Below are positions 52,705 through 60,781 of a stretch of 64,000 bases of DNA, one piece after another. The notes beneath the pieces were generated by a model. It saw only the letters and a program-made list of their open reading frames with translations. It was not told the DNA's origin and did no database searches. The DNA comes from CAVPNY01 sp963706905 (GTDB lineage: Bacteria > Chloroflexota > Anaerolineae > Anaerolineales > UBA4823). Location of the stretch: positions 1 to 64,000 of the forward strand of contig CAVPNY010000019.1 of the NCBI GenBank assembly GCA_963706905.1, written 5' to 3'. The stretch's first letter is position 1; each line of letters begins with the position of its first letter. A program made the position numbers and the translations under genes.

Positions 52705-53490
52705 TCAATCGGCGACAATGCGCGAGGTCGCCCCTGGCAGGACCTGCCCGCCGTCAACGGCAATCACCACACCGGTCACCCAGCTCGTTGCCGGGCTGGC
52801 CAGCCAGGCGATCCACAGCGCCAGCTCATCGGCGGTGCCCATGCGCCCGAGCGGAACTTCTTTGGTCATGCGGGCGTAAGCCCCTTCAATATCGTCGCCA
52901 GCCCAGAGGCGATGGATGGGGGTGTCCACCGGGCCAGGGGCGATGGCGTTTACCCGGATGCCCCAGGGGGCCAGCTCGGCTGCCAGCGAGCGCGTCTGGT
53001 ATTCCAGGGCGGCTTTGGACATGCCATACACCGATTGGCCTGGGATAGATAAGGAACCTGAAGAAGAAGATATGTTGATCACAGATGCTGAGCTGGCCTG
53101 TTTCAGGTATGGAAGGGCAGCCTGGGTGAGGAAAAACGGCGCCCGGACGTTCACCGCCATATGCTCGTCGAAGACGTCCAGCCTGGCCTGTTCCAACGGC
53201 AGGTGCAGGATGGCGGCTGCGCTGCTGACCAGCACATCCAGCCGTCCCCAGGCCTGCACAGTAGTTTGCACGATATACTGCGGGCTGGCTGGATCGGCCA
53301 GATCGGCAGAGATGGCCAGGCCTTCCCCGCCCAGCTCGCGAATAGCCTGAACTGTCGCTTCCAGCAGCTCAGGTCGCCGCCCGACGACGGCTACCGCAGT
53401 ATTCTCCATTGCCAACCGGCGCGCTGCGGCTGCCCCAATTCCGCTTCCACCGCCGGTGACGATCGCCACACGCTTAATCTGATCCTTCAC
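52705..53490 (-). CDS. SDR family oxidoreductase
   Basis: A 261-residue short-chain dehydrogenase: VAIVTGGGSGIGAAAARRLA, LVSSAAAILHLPLEQ, catalytic Ser-Tyr-Lys in INISSSSGSLSIPGQSVYGM-SKAALEYQT and GWIA... ending VVIAVDGGQVLPGATSR. GTG 53490 is chosen because AAAGGAG lies ~7 bp before it and homology starts there; an upstream ATG would add an implausible stretch. It may be the partner of the other SDR in an oxidation/reduction pair. Confidence 0.9.
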   Translation of the reverse strand: MKDQIKRVAIVTGGGSGIGAAAARRLAMENTAVAVVGRRPELLEATVQAIRELGGEGLAISADLADPASPQYIVQTTVQAWGRLDVLVSSAAAILHLPLEQARLDVFDEHMAVNVRAPFFLTQAALPYLKQASSASVINISSSSGSLSIPGQSVYGMSKAALEYQTRSLAAELAPWGIRVNAIAPGPVDTPIHRLWAGDDIEGAYARMTKEVPLGRMGTADELALWIAWLASPATSWVTGVVIAVDGGQVLPGATSRIVAD

Positions 53491-53541
53491 CGCACACTCC
53501 TTTCCTGAGACTTCCGAAGTCAATTTCGGAAATCTGTACGC

Positions 53542-54498
53542 TTAGAAAACGGCAATCGGGTTGAACGGCGAACCGGTCGCCTTGGGCAGGCGCAGGGGAG
53601 CAATGACCACCATAAACTCCCAACGACCCTCTGCCTCGCATATGTGTGCCAGATCCTCGAATTGCAGGCTGTCGGCAACGACCATGCCCATCGCTGTGAC
53701 CTGGAGAGGGTGGATTGGGTACTGGATCTCTTGCATTGGACCAGGGACAACTTCGCCGTCGCCGTCGGGCAGGAATACTGCCACCTTGCGCTCATGGAGC
53801 AGTGTCAGGCTGTAGGGGTCCAGCCCGGCCCGGCCCTGACCGGTGTAACCCACGTCCCAGGCGCCTAATTCTAGCCGCCGCCGGTGGTGCCCGGTGCGGA
53901 AGACCATGATATCGCCTTCACCCAGGCGAACACCTTCTGCCGATTCTATGGCCTCGATCTCCTGGCGGGTGACAGCCTCGCCTGGTTCCAGCCACTTGAC
54001 GCCTCGGTAGCGCGCCGCATCGATCAGCACGCCGCGTCCGACAATTCCATGCGCGTAGCTGGTTATATCTTGAGCTAGTGAGCCACGGCTGGTGACAGTC
54101 TCTGCAGGCAGCCCATTGTAAAGCTGGCCGCGATAGGCGATGTGGCAGAGCGCGTCGATATGGGTGTGGCAATCGCCATGGAATTGCATTCCGAGGAAGT
54201 CGGTGGCAAAATGGAGCAGATCACCTGAGCCGACATCCACATCATGGGTGGTGCACATGTAGTGCAAAGCTGGATTGGCGTTATCTGGCCCGCTGATCGT
54301 GTTGATCGGAATCGACATCGATACACTGCGGCCGCTCCGCACCAGAGCAGCGGCCGCCTGGACCTTGTCTGGAGTGATGTAATTCAGCGTGCCTTTTTCA
54401 TCATCTGCCCCCCAACGCCCCCAATTCTTCAGCGACTCAAAGAGCCGGTCAAATTCCTCTAGCGATAGGCGCGCAGTCTTGAAATTAGCTGTTGCCAT
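53542..54498 (-). CDS. Cyclase family protein (kynurenine formamidase-like metal-dependent hydrolase)
   Basis: A 318-residue member of the cyclase/KynB superfamily. The metal-binding motif is HGDCHTHIDALCHIAY at about residue 107, followed by VGRGVLIDAARYRG and MVFRTGHHRRRLEL. Family members hydrolyse cyclic amides, lactams or lactones, such as arylformamides or isatin. The length and N-terminal SLEEFDRLFESLKNWGRWGADDEKGT-type extension match the bacterial lactone/imide hydrolase branch. In this cluster a sugar-lactone hydrolase is plausible. It follows the SBP gene across a hairpin. Confidence 0.86.
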   Translation of the reverse strand: MATANFKTARLSLEEFDRLFESLKNWGRWGADDEKGTLNYITPDKVQAAAALVRSGRSVSMSIPINTISGPDNANPALHYMCTTHDVDVGSGDLLHFATDFLGMQFHGDCHTHIDALCHIAYRGQLYNGLPAETVTSRGSLAQDITSYAHGIVGRGVLIDAARYRGVKWLEPGEAVTRQEIEAIESAEGVRLGEGDIMVFRTGHHRRRLELGAWDVGYTGQGRAGLDPYSLTLLHERKVAVFLPDGDGEVVPGPMQEIQYPIHPLQVTAMGMVVADSLQFEDLAHICEAEGRWEFMVVIAPLRLPKATGSPFNPIAVF

Positions 54499-54547
54499 CC
54501 TCAGCTCCTCCGTCTACCCCCAGTTACTATTCGGCAGGGCATAAATA

Positions 54548-54608
54548 CCCGCTGGCACCGTTACAGTCATCCCGGGGAAAGGATGCAAGGCGAAACGGCA
54601 CCAGCGGG
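54548..54608. terminator. Hairpin between solute-binding protein gene and catabolic genes
   Basis: CCCGCTGGCACCGTT (54548-54562) is complementary, with one mismatch, to AACGGCACCAGCGGG (54594-54608). It lies just after the stop of the SBP gene (54626) on the minus strand and before the cyclase gene. Such hairpins commonly stabilise or terminate SBP mRNA, so the SBP can be made in excess. Confidence 0.65.
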
Positions 54609-54625
54609 CCCTATTCAACGCGGCT

Positions 54626-55693
54626 TTACGGGGCTGCTTGCTTCTCAGCCTCTTCCATATATTTGGAAACTTGATCGACATTCTCCTCGGTCACCAGGAG
54701 CAAGCCAGAGTCAATCGATTTAGGCATCCAGTTAGTCTGCCACGGGTCTATTCCCGCTACCCGGATGGCGTCGTTGTGCCAGGAATACAGCAGGAACAGG
54801 GCCATATAGTTCATCAGGTCGTACTTTTCCATCGTGATGAGCTGGGCCTTGCCATTTTTGAGGTTCTCCAGGAACTCGCGGCCGCGTTCATTCACGGTAA
54901 CCACCAGCTCGCCAGCCTTGCCGGCCTCATCCAGCGCAGTGATGATCCCGGGGCCGGCCTCCGAATCAAGACCGACCAAGCCGGACAGGTTGGGGTATGC
55001 GCTGAGCAGCGCGGCAGTCTGCTGCGCAGAGATAGCCACATCCGAGTTATTGTCCTCTTCGGCCACCAGCTCGCAGTTGGTGCCTTCGAAGGTGGCGCGG
55101 ATCCCGGCTTTGGAGCGCTGCATGTTCTCGTTGGCGATTGGCGAGAGCACGGCGACTTCGCATGCGTCCAGGCCACGCCGCTCATGCTCGGCAATCTGGA
55201 ACTCGGCCATCGCGACGCCCAGGTTGTACCAGTCGGTCCCCACGTAGGCCAGCCGATTCGCATCGAACAAATCACCATCGGTGACGACCACGGGCACCTT
55301 GTTTTCGATACACTTGTTGACTGGTTCGGTCAGCGCCTGGTCCCAGCCGCCCACCACAATCACGCCGGCTGGTTTCCGGGCGCATTCTTGCTCGACCGTC
55401 GCAATGAAGGCTGCCAGATCGACAACGGTAGGGCCGGCCTTCCTGACTGTGACGCCAAAGTCACGGGCGAAGGCGTCCAGCCCGGGGTAAACGCGCTCGA
55501 CAAATAGGGGCAGCGTGGAGAACTGGGAGATCCAGACATACTCTTGATCGGCCCGATCCGAACCCCCGATCGTGCCCACCTGCGTTGATTCGCTGGCGGC
55601 CGGGGGCTCAGTTGCCGTTGGCGCTCCTTGACCACACCCACTGGCGAGTACTGCTACGAGCACAAAAATCAATATCAGTTGTACGGTCTTCAT
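54626..55693 (-). CDS. Sugar ABC transporter substrate-binding lipoprotein
   Basis: A 355-residue type-I periplasmic-binding protein (Peripla_BP_4/RbsB class): lipobox VLASGC, Thr/Ala-rich spacer, then VWISQFSTLPLFVERVYPGL, PAGVIVVGGWDQALTEPVN, PVVVTDGDLFDANRLAYVGT, a Cys pair and a C-lobe with VGLDSEAGPGIITALDEAGK. It binds a sugar or polyol. It lies 82 bp after the permease gene; the ATPase gene is across the IS on the other strand. Cys residues 102, 126, 178, 204 suggest disulfides. Confidence 0.9.
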   Translation of the reverse strand: MKTVQLILIFVLVAVLASGCGQGAPTATEPPAASESTQVGTIGGSDRADQEYVWISQFSTLPLFVERVYPGLDAFARDFGVTVRKAGPTVVDLAAFIATVEQECARKPAGVIVVGGWDQALTEPVNKCIENKVPVVVTDGDLFDANRLAYVGTDWYNLGVAMAEFQIAEHERRGLDACEVAVLSPIANENMQRSKAGIRATFEGTNCELVAEEDNNSDVAISAQQTAALLSAYPNLSGLVGLDSEAGPGIITALDEAGKAGELVVTVNERGREFLENLKNGKAQLITMEKYDLMNYMALFLLYSWHNDAIRVAGIDPWQTNWMPKSIDSGLLLVTEENVDQVSKYMEEAEKQAAP

Positions 55694-55775
55694 GCGATTA
55701 TCTCCTTTATCTATTCCCTATGGTTGGATGGACACCCTTGCTCCTCAATTATTTGAATTGCGTGACGCCACGCAA

Positions 55776-56783
55776 TCACTCACTGCTCCGCGCCACCTGG
55801 TCGACCCCGATGGCGATAAGCAAAACAACGCCGACCACGATGCTCTGCCAGAATACACCTACCCGCGCGATGATCAGCGCATTCTGAACCAGTGACATAA
55901 ACAGGACCCCCAGGAACGCCCCGGGGATGGTACCTACACCGCCAGACAGGCTGGCCCCACCCAGGATGGCCGCCGTGATGGTGCGCAGCTCGGCTCCCAC
56001 TCCGGCCAGGACCACGGCATTACTCAGCCGGGAAGCCAACAAGGTGCCTGCCAATCCAGCCAGCGAGCCCATGATGATAAAAGCATATAAAATCATGCGC
56101 CCAACCTTGATCCCGGCCAGGTCGGCTGCCGCTGAATTGCTGCCAATGTAGTAGAACTGCCGGAAGAAACGCAGGCGAGTCATGCCGAACCAGGCCAGCA
56201 GCACCACCACAGCCATCACCCAGAATGGAGATTGCAGCCCAATGAACATGGTTTGCCCGTAAACCCGAAAGGCGTGAGGTAGATTGGCTTCCCCTCCCAT
56301 CGATACGAGCTGCGTGACGCCGCGCAGGATGCCGGCCATCGCCAGCGTGGTAATCAGCGCATTGATGCGCAGCTTGGTAACGATGAAGCCATTGACCGCC
56401 CCGACCACTGAGCCGGCCGCGATGCCGATCAAAAACGAGGGAAAAGCCGGCACGCCCATATCATTCACCAGCACGCCTGCCACAATGCCGCTAAATGCCA
56501 GGATGGATCCGACAGACAGATCAAACACACCGCTCACCAGCAGGATCATCATGCCTACGGTCAGGATGCCTCCCTGGGCTGTATCCAACAAAACCGCAGC
56601 AATGTTGGCAGGTTGCGGGAAGGACTCCGGGTATACGATCGTCATCCAGGCGATTAAGACTACATTGAGGCCGATCAGAATCAATGGCCGGTCCTGGGCC
56701 AGGCGAATGGCTACCCTTTGGAGGTTGCTCCTTGAAGAACGTTTCTTAGGCTCATCTGATGCCGCGTCGACCATGGATCCCAT
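55776..56783 (-). CDS. Sugar ABC transporter permease (RbsC-type)
   Basis: A 335-residue BPD_transp_2 permease with about nine helices. Landmarks: LRINALITTLAMAGILRGVT, FYIGSNSAAADLAGIKVGRM (the EAA-like coupling loop), TITAAILGGASLSGGVGTIP and FLGVLFMSLVQNALIIARVG. It forms the channel with the ATPase at 58612. GGAGG lies before ATG 56783; first gene of the minus-strand transporter-catabolic operon. Confidence 0.92.
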   Translation of the reverse strand: MGSMVDAASDEPKKRSSRSNLQRVAIRLAQDRPLILIGLNVVLIAWMTIVYPESFPQPANIAAVLLDTAQGGILTVGMMILLVSGVFDLSVGSILAFSGIVAGVLVNDMGVPAFPSFLIGIAAGSVVGAVNGFIVTKLRINALITTLAMAGILRGVTQLVSMGGEANLPHAFRVYGQTMFIGLQSPFWVMAVVVLLAWFGMTRLRFFRQFYYIGSNSAAADLAGIKVGRMILYAFIIMGSLAGLAGTLLASRLSNAVVLAGVGAELRTITAAILGGASLSGGVGTIPGAFLGVLFMSLVQNALIIARVGVFWQSIVVGVVLLIAIGVDQVARSSE

Positions 56784-57026
56784 TAATTACATCCTCCATC
56801 CTAACCTGAATTGTTTGCCCCAATCAACTGCAGAAGAATTTCTGGTATATGCGTAAGGGATTTACTGCCTACGTGTTCGAGATAGTTTCGGCGATTTGTG
56901 GATAGAGATCACGTGGAATATTATTGCATTCAAATCAAGAAGCTGGGGAACTTGCATCCCGAGTGGCTTTTTTTACCAGCTATAAGTAGACAGCCACACG
57001 CGAACGAAAGTTCACGGAACGAGAAC

Positions 57027-57071
57027 GTTCACGATTCTTGAACATTATATCATAACCTTTGAAGGAGTCAA
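57027..57071 (-). promoter_or_regulatory. Promoter and 19-bp operator of the permease operon
   Basis: On the minus strand, TTGACT (57071-57066) and TATAAT (57050-57045) with a 15-bp spacer form a promoter. Overlapping its downstream edge is TGTTCAAGAATCGTGAACG (57045-57027), matching the operator at 58565-58583. A weaker third GTTC...GTGAAC site follows at about 57011-57029. The predicted transcription start lies inside the operator, which suits repression. Confidence 0.65.
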
Positions 57072-57082
57072 TACCCTGCTGT

Positions 57083-58515
57083 GCGGTGATTACCCATAAG
57101 TCACCATGCAGTAAAGAGTTCGTGAGGGAAAGGTGAAATTGCGACATAGGACAAGGTTGCAGTTGTCAAGAAAACGGCGCTGATGCCACGCAATACAATG
57201 TAAGGCCCATCCCGATCCGTTTTACGGCCGAGTTTGCCGCCCAACTTACGCAACCAGTAGACCGCCTTGCGTGGCCAATGTTGCATGAGATGAAAGACAA
57301 ACTGAGCGGCAGCCAGGACTAAGGCGAACAGGCGGCGCATGCGCTCAAGGGTCTGGACGCGCAGATCTTCTACATCCAAGCCCTGTTCTTGGTCAAAGCG
57401 ATAGCCATGTTCGATCTTGCCGCGCAAGCGCCAGTCGGAGTAGATTTGTAAGGCATCGGCTTCAGAGCCGATGGGCACATTGGTGATGAGGACGGCATTG
57501 CGATTTTCGAGGTCATTGTGAGCAACCAAAACAGACAAAGGCTGATGAGTACCAGGTAAGCGGATGGTGAACCAACCGGCCTGAATGGTGGCCAGACGGG
57601 TTTTACCAGCGTGATGAAAGACAGCCTGGTAAGAGGTAACCCAGGGAACGCTATCCACCAAGTCTTGTAAGTGTTCGGTTTCCCAACGATCCAGGCGATC
57701 ATTGTAGACTTCAACCAATCTTTCCAGGTGGCTGGCCACAATAACAAACTCGCAGTTGGGTTGGTTCATCCAGGCAAACACTTTTTGGTCATCTCCACCA
57801 GAGTCCATGACAAAGCGGATGCGCAGAGCAGGAAAAACCCAGCGGGTCGTTCGAATGGCGCGTTGAATTTCTCGATTTTGACTGAGGAAATCGGCCGTTT
57901 TGTACGAAAACCAGTTTGCATAACAGATGCCAGGCACACATGTATTCACCACACTGGCTGTGATCGCTGGATAGCCTTTTGCCAGACGTTTTTCACCGTC
58001 CAGGTTTGGCGGTGTGCTCTTGTACACCGTACTGACCCCTTCCAGCTTCTTTGTGTAAGGTTTCTCAAAATTCACTGGGTCAATCGCCACGACTACATAA
58101 TTGGGGTTCTCTGTCCGCACGGTTTTCTGCGCAATGCGATACAACCCTTTGTACAAATGGTGGTGGTTGAAACGCTTGTTCTCCAGAAACCGGTACACCC
58201 GCTTTGCCACGGCCCAGCAATCTGCCTCCACTCGCGAAGCGCTGCGTGACATCGCTGCGATCACGGGTGTCTCGGTTGCCAGAATGTTCTGTACACTCAT
58301 GCAAACGACATCGCTCAGACGCTTATCCGGCAAGGTCGTTGCCATTGGTTCTGTAAATTCCCTGATCTCAGCCTGTAATTTTGCGACAGGCAACTTGGCA
58401 AGAATCTCAGACAGTGCTATATTCAGCATGGCTCCATCTCCTAGGTGAAATGTTGGCAAACAATTCATACCACAGGTCGGTGGAGCTTACTGCATTAATT
58501 GTGGGTAATCACCGC
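57083..58515 (-). mobile_element. Complete insertion sequence, IS4-like, with 8-bp target duplication
   Basis: A 1433-bp element with perfect 14-bp terminal inverted repeats: GCGGTGATTACCCA at 57083-57096 and its complement at 58502-58515. It is flanked by CCTGCTGT at 57075-57082 and 58516-58523, an 8-bp direct duplication. It has one intact transposase gene. It lies in the divergent promoter region between the permease operon and the ATPase gene, without removing either promoter. The clean ends suggest recent insertion. Confidence 0.92.
57101..58429 (-). CDS. IS4-like DDE transposase
   Basis: A 442-residue transposase. Catalytic Asp candidates are in VVVAIDPVNFEKPYTKK and RFVMDSGGDDQKVFAWM; the last acidic residue lies in the Y-x-x-R...E region, YSDWRLRGKIEHGYRFDQEQ followed by GLDVEDLRVQTLERMRRLF, an IS4-type signature. 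ATG 58429 is chosen because AGGAGA lies 7 bp upstream; ATG 58468 would add 13 residues. The frame is intact. The gene nearly fills the element. Confidence 0.85.
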   Translation of the reverse strand: MLNIALSEILAKLPVAKLQAEIREFTEPMATTLPDKRLSDVVCMSVQNILATETPVIAAMSRSASRVEADCWAVAKRVYRFLENKRFNHHHLYKGLYRIAQKTVRTENPNYVVVAIDPVNFEKPYTKKLEGVSTVYKSTPPNLDGEKRLAKGYPAITASVVNTCVPGICYANWFSYKTADFLSQNREIQRAIRTTRWVFPALRIRFVMDSGGDDQKVFAWMNQPNCEFVIVASHLERLVEVYNDRLDRWETEHLQDLVDSVPWVTSYQAVFHHAGKTRLATIQAGWFTIRLPGTHQPLSVLVAHNDLENRNAVLITNVPIGSEADALQIYSDWRLRGKIEHGYRFDQEQGLDVEDLRVQTLERMRRLFALVLAAAQFVFHLMQHWPRKAVYWLRKLGGKLGRKTDRDGPYIVLRGISAVFLTTATLSYVAISPFPHELFTAW

Positions 58516-58530
58516 CCTGCTGTGTGGGGA

Positions 58531-58583
58531 TTGACAGGGTTATTCTGTTCATGTATGATTGCTATGTTCATAGAGTGTGAACA
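58531..58583 (+). promoter_or_regulatory. Sigma70 promoter and 19-bp operator of the ATPase gene
   Basis: TTGACA (58531-58536), a 17-bp spacer and TATGAT (58554-58559) form a near-consensus promoter. The predicted start (~58566) lies in TGTTCATAGAGTGTGAACA (58565-58583), a 7-5-7 near-palindrome matching the operator at 57027-57045; another TGTTCAT half-site lies in the spacer (58546). The site begins only 7 bp after the IS target duplication, so the promoter survived insertion. Confidence 0.78.
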
Positions 58584-58611
58584 TTCACAGGAATAAAGGA
58601 AGAGGCCAGCT

Positions 58612-59412
58612 ATGAGCGACGATTATGTTGTTGAAATGAAAGGCATCTCCAAGCACTTTGGCGCAGTCCAGGCTCTCAACAACGTCAACCTGGAATTGCG
58701 CCGGGGTGAAATTCTTGGACTGGTCGGTGACAATGCGGCGGGCAAGTCCACGCTCATGAAAATCCTGGCGGGGGCATACATGCCTGACAGCGGCGAGATC
58801 GTCCTCGATGGGAAACCGGTACAAATTGAAGGGCCGCGCCATGCGCGTGAGCTGGGCATTACGATGGTGTACCAGGACCTGGCGTTGTTCAACAGCATGG
58901 ATGTTGCCAGCAATATCTTCGTTGCCAGGGAGCCCACGACCAACGTGATGGGCCTCAAGCTATTCGATCGGAAAGAGATGCGCGCGCAAGCCAAGAAATT
59001 GCTGGCGAAGATGAAGGTCGACATCAGCTCCGTTGACCTGCCGGTTGCACGCATGTCTGGCGGCCAGCGACAGATGATCGCGGCTGCCAGAGCCCTGGCG
59101 TTTGAAGCGAAAATCCTCCTGCTGGATGAACCCACGGCCGCCCTGGGGGTGAGGGAAGCCAACACCCTGCTCAACCAGATCAAGGAGTGGAAGGCTCAGG
59201 GCCTATCCATCATCCTGATCACCCAGCGCATTCCCGATGTCCTGGCTGTGGGGGACCGCGTCATGGTTCTAAAAGGCGGGGTTCGGCAGGACATACTGGA
59301 TGTCGCCAATTGCCATCTGGATGATATTGTCAACTTGATCGTGAAAGGACGTACAGATCCGAAGGAGCCAGCTGCCGAAAAGCCAGACATCGAATTTCTG
59401 TCTTTCGGGTAG
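58612..59412 (+). CDS. Sugar ABC transporter ATP-binding protein (single domain)
   Basis: A 266-residue ATPase of the sugar-import (RbsA/FrcA-like) class: Walker A GDNAAGKST, Q-loop MVYQDLALFNSM, signature MSGGQRQMIAAARAL, Walker B ILLLDEPTAALGV. It has one nucleotide-binding domain rather than the two fused in RbsA. The switch-histidine position reads ILITQRIPDVLA, so His is replaced by Gln (CAG for CAC). If real this should impair hydrolysis; a base error is possible. It partners with the permease at 55776 and the SBP at 54626, now separated by the IS. AAGGAAGAGG precedes the ATG. Confidence 0.9.
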   Translation: MSDDYVVEMKGISKHFGAVQALNNVNLELRRGEILGLVGDNAAGKSTLMKILAGAYMPDSGEIVLDGKPVQIEGPRHARELGITMVYQDLALFNSMDVASNIFVAREPTTNVMGLKLFDRKEMRAQAKKLLAKMKVDISSVDLPVARMSGGQRQMIAAARALAFEAKILLLDEPTAALGVREANTLLNQIKEWKAQGLSIILITQRIPDVLAVGDRVMVLKGGVRQDILDVANCHLDDIVNLIVKGRTDPKEPAAEKPDIEFLSFG

Positions 59413-59465
59413 ACAGGTCGACAGAGGAGAGTGGTCTGATCCTGTCGAACTCCCCGGCTCAGTCC

Positions 59466-60023
59466 TTATTGTGATCGGCCTCTCCACACGCCGGCGTACT
59501 TCTTGCGGTATTTGAGGTCCGTTTCGGTCTCGATCAGCGCCAGGGATTGTTCTCTTATTATCTCATCGCCCACTGCAGCATACAGGTTGTGCAAGCTCTG
59601 GGTAATATCATAGCGAATCAGGGTGCAGTTCTTTTCGGTAGCGCACTCGTGGAAGCGACCTGCCAGCCCGTTGATCACCATCTCCTGCTGTGCCTTGCCA
59701 GCCGCGCCTACTTTCCAGATCGCTTGCAGGGTGTGCCGGGCAGTGACAAAGCGCTGGTCTCTCGTCACGGCGAGCAGCGTTGCAAAGTCCTTCAGCATTC
59801 TTCTTTCAGGATCGCTCTTCGCCAGATTACACAGCACCTGGGCTGAAATTGCCCGAACATGATTGTCTGGATGGCTTAAGCCTGCCACCAGCTCATCCCA
59901 TACTTCGTATGCCCAATTGACGGGCTTGTCCGTTGTCTCAAGAATATAGAAAAAAGCCTGGTTCTGTAGCTCACGATCCGTAGAGCGCAGGTTGTTCAGG
60001 TTTGTACGGGTGATCTCGTCCAT
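59466..60023 (-). CDS. HEAT-repeat-like helical protein
   Basis: A 185-residue all-helical protein with repeat-like units: WAYEVWDELVAGLSHPDNHV, RAISAQVLCNLAKSDPERRM, TLLAVTRDQRFVTARHTLQA. The pattern LSHPDNHVRAISAQVLCNLA is typical of HEAT/ARM scaffolds used for protein binding. No signal peptide. It starts 18 bp after the stop of the SRPBCC gene on the same strand, so the two are probably co-transcribed. Function unknown. Confidence 0.75.
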   Translation of the reverse strand: MDEITRTNLNNLRSTDRELQNQAFFYILETTDKPVNWAYEVWDELVAGLSHPDNHVRAISAQVLCNLAKSDPERRMLKDFATLLAVTRDQRFVTARHTLQAIWKVGAAGKAQQEMVINGLAGRFHECATEKNCTLIRYDITQSLHNLYAAVGDEIIREQSLALIETETDLKYRKKYAGVWRGRSQ

Positions 60024-60040
60024 CGCTGACCTCCCTTGAA

Positions 60041-60511
60041 TCAGGCTTTAGCCAGCAATTCGGCAAAACGCTGCATGGACTCGGCTGCCCCGCGCTCCAT
60101 CCCCATACTGAGCATTCCATCCCGATCCGCCACCGATTGGAATACTGTTTGATCGGTCATTTTTGTCCTGCCATCCAGCTCTTCAAAGCTCACCGTTTCC
60201 AGCAGCACATGTCCCGGCATGCCTTCAAATTCAAAAGTGTAAACCAGCCGCTCGAGCGGCACGACGGCGTGATACACCCCGTGAAAGGCAAACTCATTGC
60301 CCTGCGCGTCGCGCTGCACATAGCGCCACCTGCCGCCCGGTTGCACATCCATCCGATCTACCACGGTCGTCAGGTATTTCGGCCCCCACCATTGGGGGAT
60401 AAGATGGGGGTCGCTAAAGGTTCTAAATACAAGCTCGCGCGGTGCATCAAAGAGGTAAGTGATGACAGTCTCTTGTTTTCCTGGTTCAGCGATCAGCATT
60501 GTTTTCGACAC
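60041..60511 (-). CDS. SRPBCC family protein (AHSA1-type)
   Basis: A 156-residue START/Bet v1-fold protein of the AHSA1 (activator of Hsp90 homology 1-like) group: PRELVFRTFSDPHLIPQWWG, VDRMDVQPGGRWRYVQRDA, GVYHAVVPLERLVYTFEFEG, and TMTDQTVF-like ending with QRFAELLAKA. Bacterial members bind hydrophobic ligands. GTG 60511 is chosen for its upstream AGGAGA; ATG 60499 is the alternative. A chimeric remnant of relatives lies at 46697-47056, sharing GTTTTCCTGGTTCAGCGAT with this gene's start. Confidence 0.85.
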   Translation of the reverse strand: MSKTMLIAEPGKQETVITYLFDAPRELVFRTFSDPHLIPQWWGPKYLTTVVDRMDVQPGGRWRYVQRDAQGNEFAFHGVYHAVVPLERLVYTFEFEGMPGHVLLETVSFEELDGRTKMTDQTVFQSVADRDGMLSMGMERGAAESMQRFAELLAKA

Positions 60512-60682
60512 GCCGGATTCTCCTGTTATTTCTCTGGATGGTGATTCGGAGTTTGTATTGGCATCTACACAGGCAAGGATTCCATCATGAAGTGCATAGC
60601 AAACCTGGGCAGAATTATAGAACACCCATTCTAGACTGTCAAGGTAAGAATTGTCGTAATATCGAGTATTCGAGGCGCGGCT

Positions 60683-60695
60683 ATTATGATAGAAT
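60683..60695 (+). promoter_or_regulatory. Candidate -10 region (ATTATGATAGAAT)
   Basis: The same 13-mer as at 14505-14517, here 87 bp before the second nSTAND gene, in an AT-rich leader (60640-60780) that ends directly at the start ATG without a good ribosome site. No -35 box is clear. Divergent from the SRPBCC gene. Confidence 0.35.
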
Positions 60696-60781
60696 AGACC
60701 TTAAATATCTAGATACGTTAGTCGACAGCCCGAGTTTCTATTTCAATTTCTTATCGAATTTAGGGGACTATTTAACCTAGC

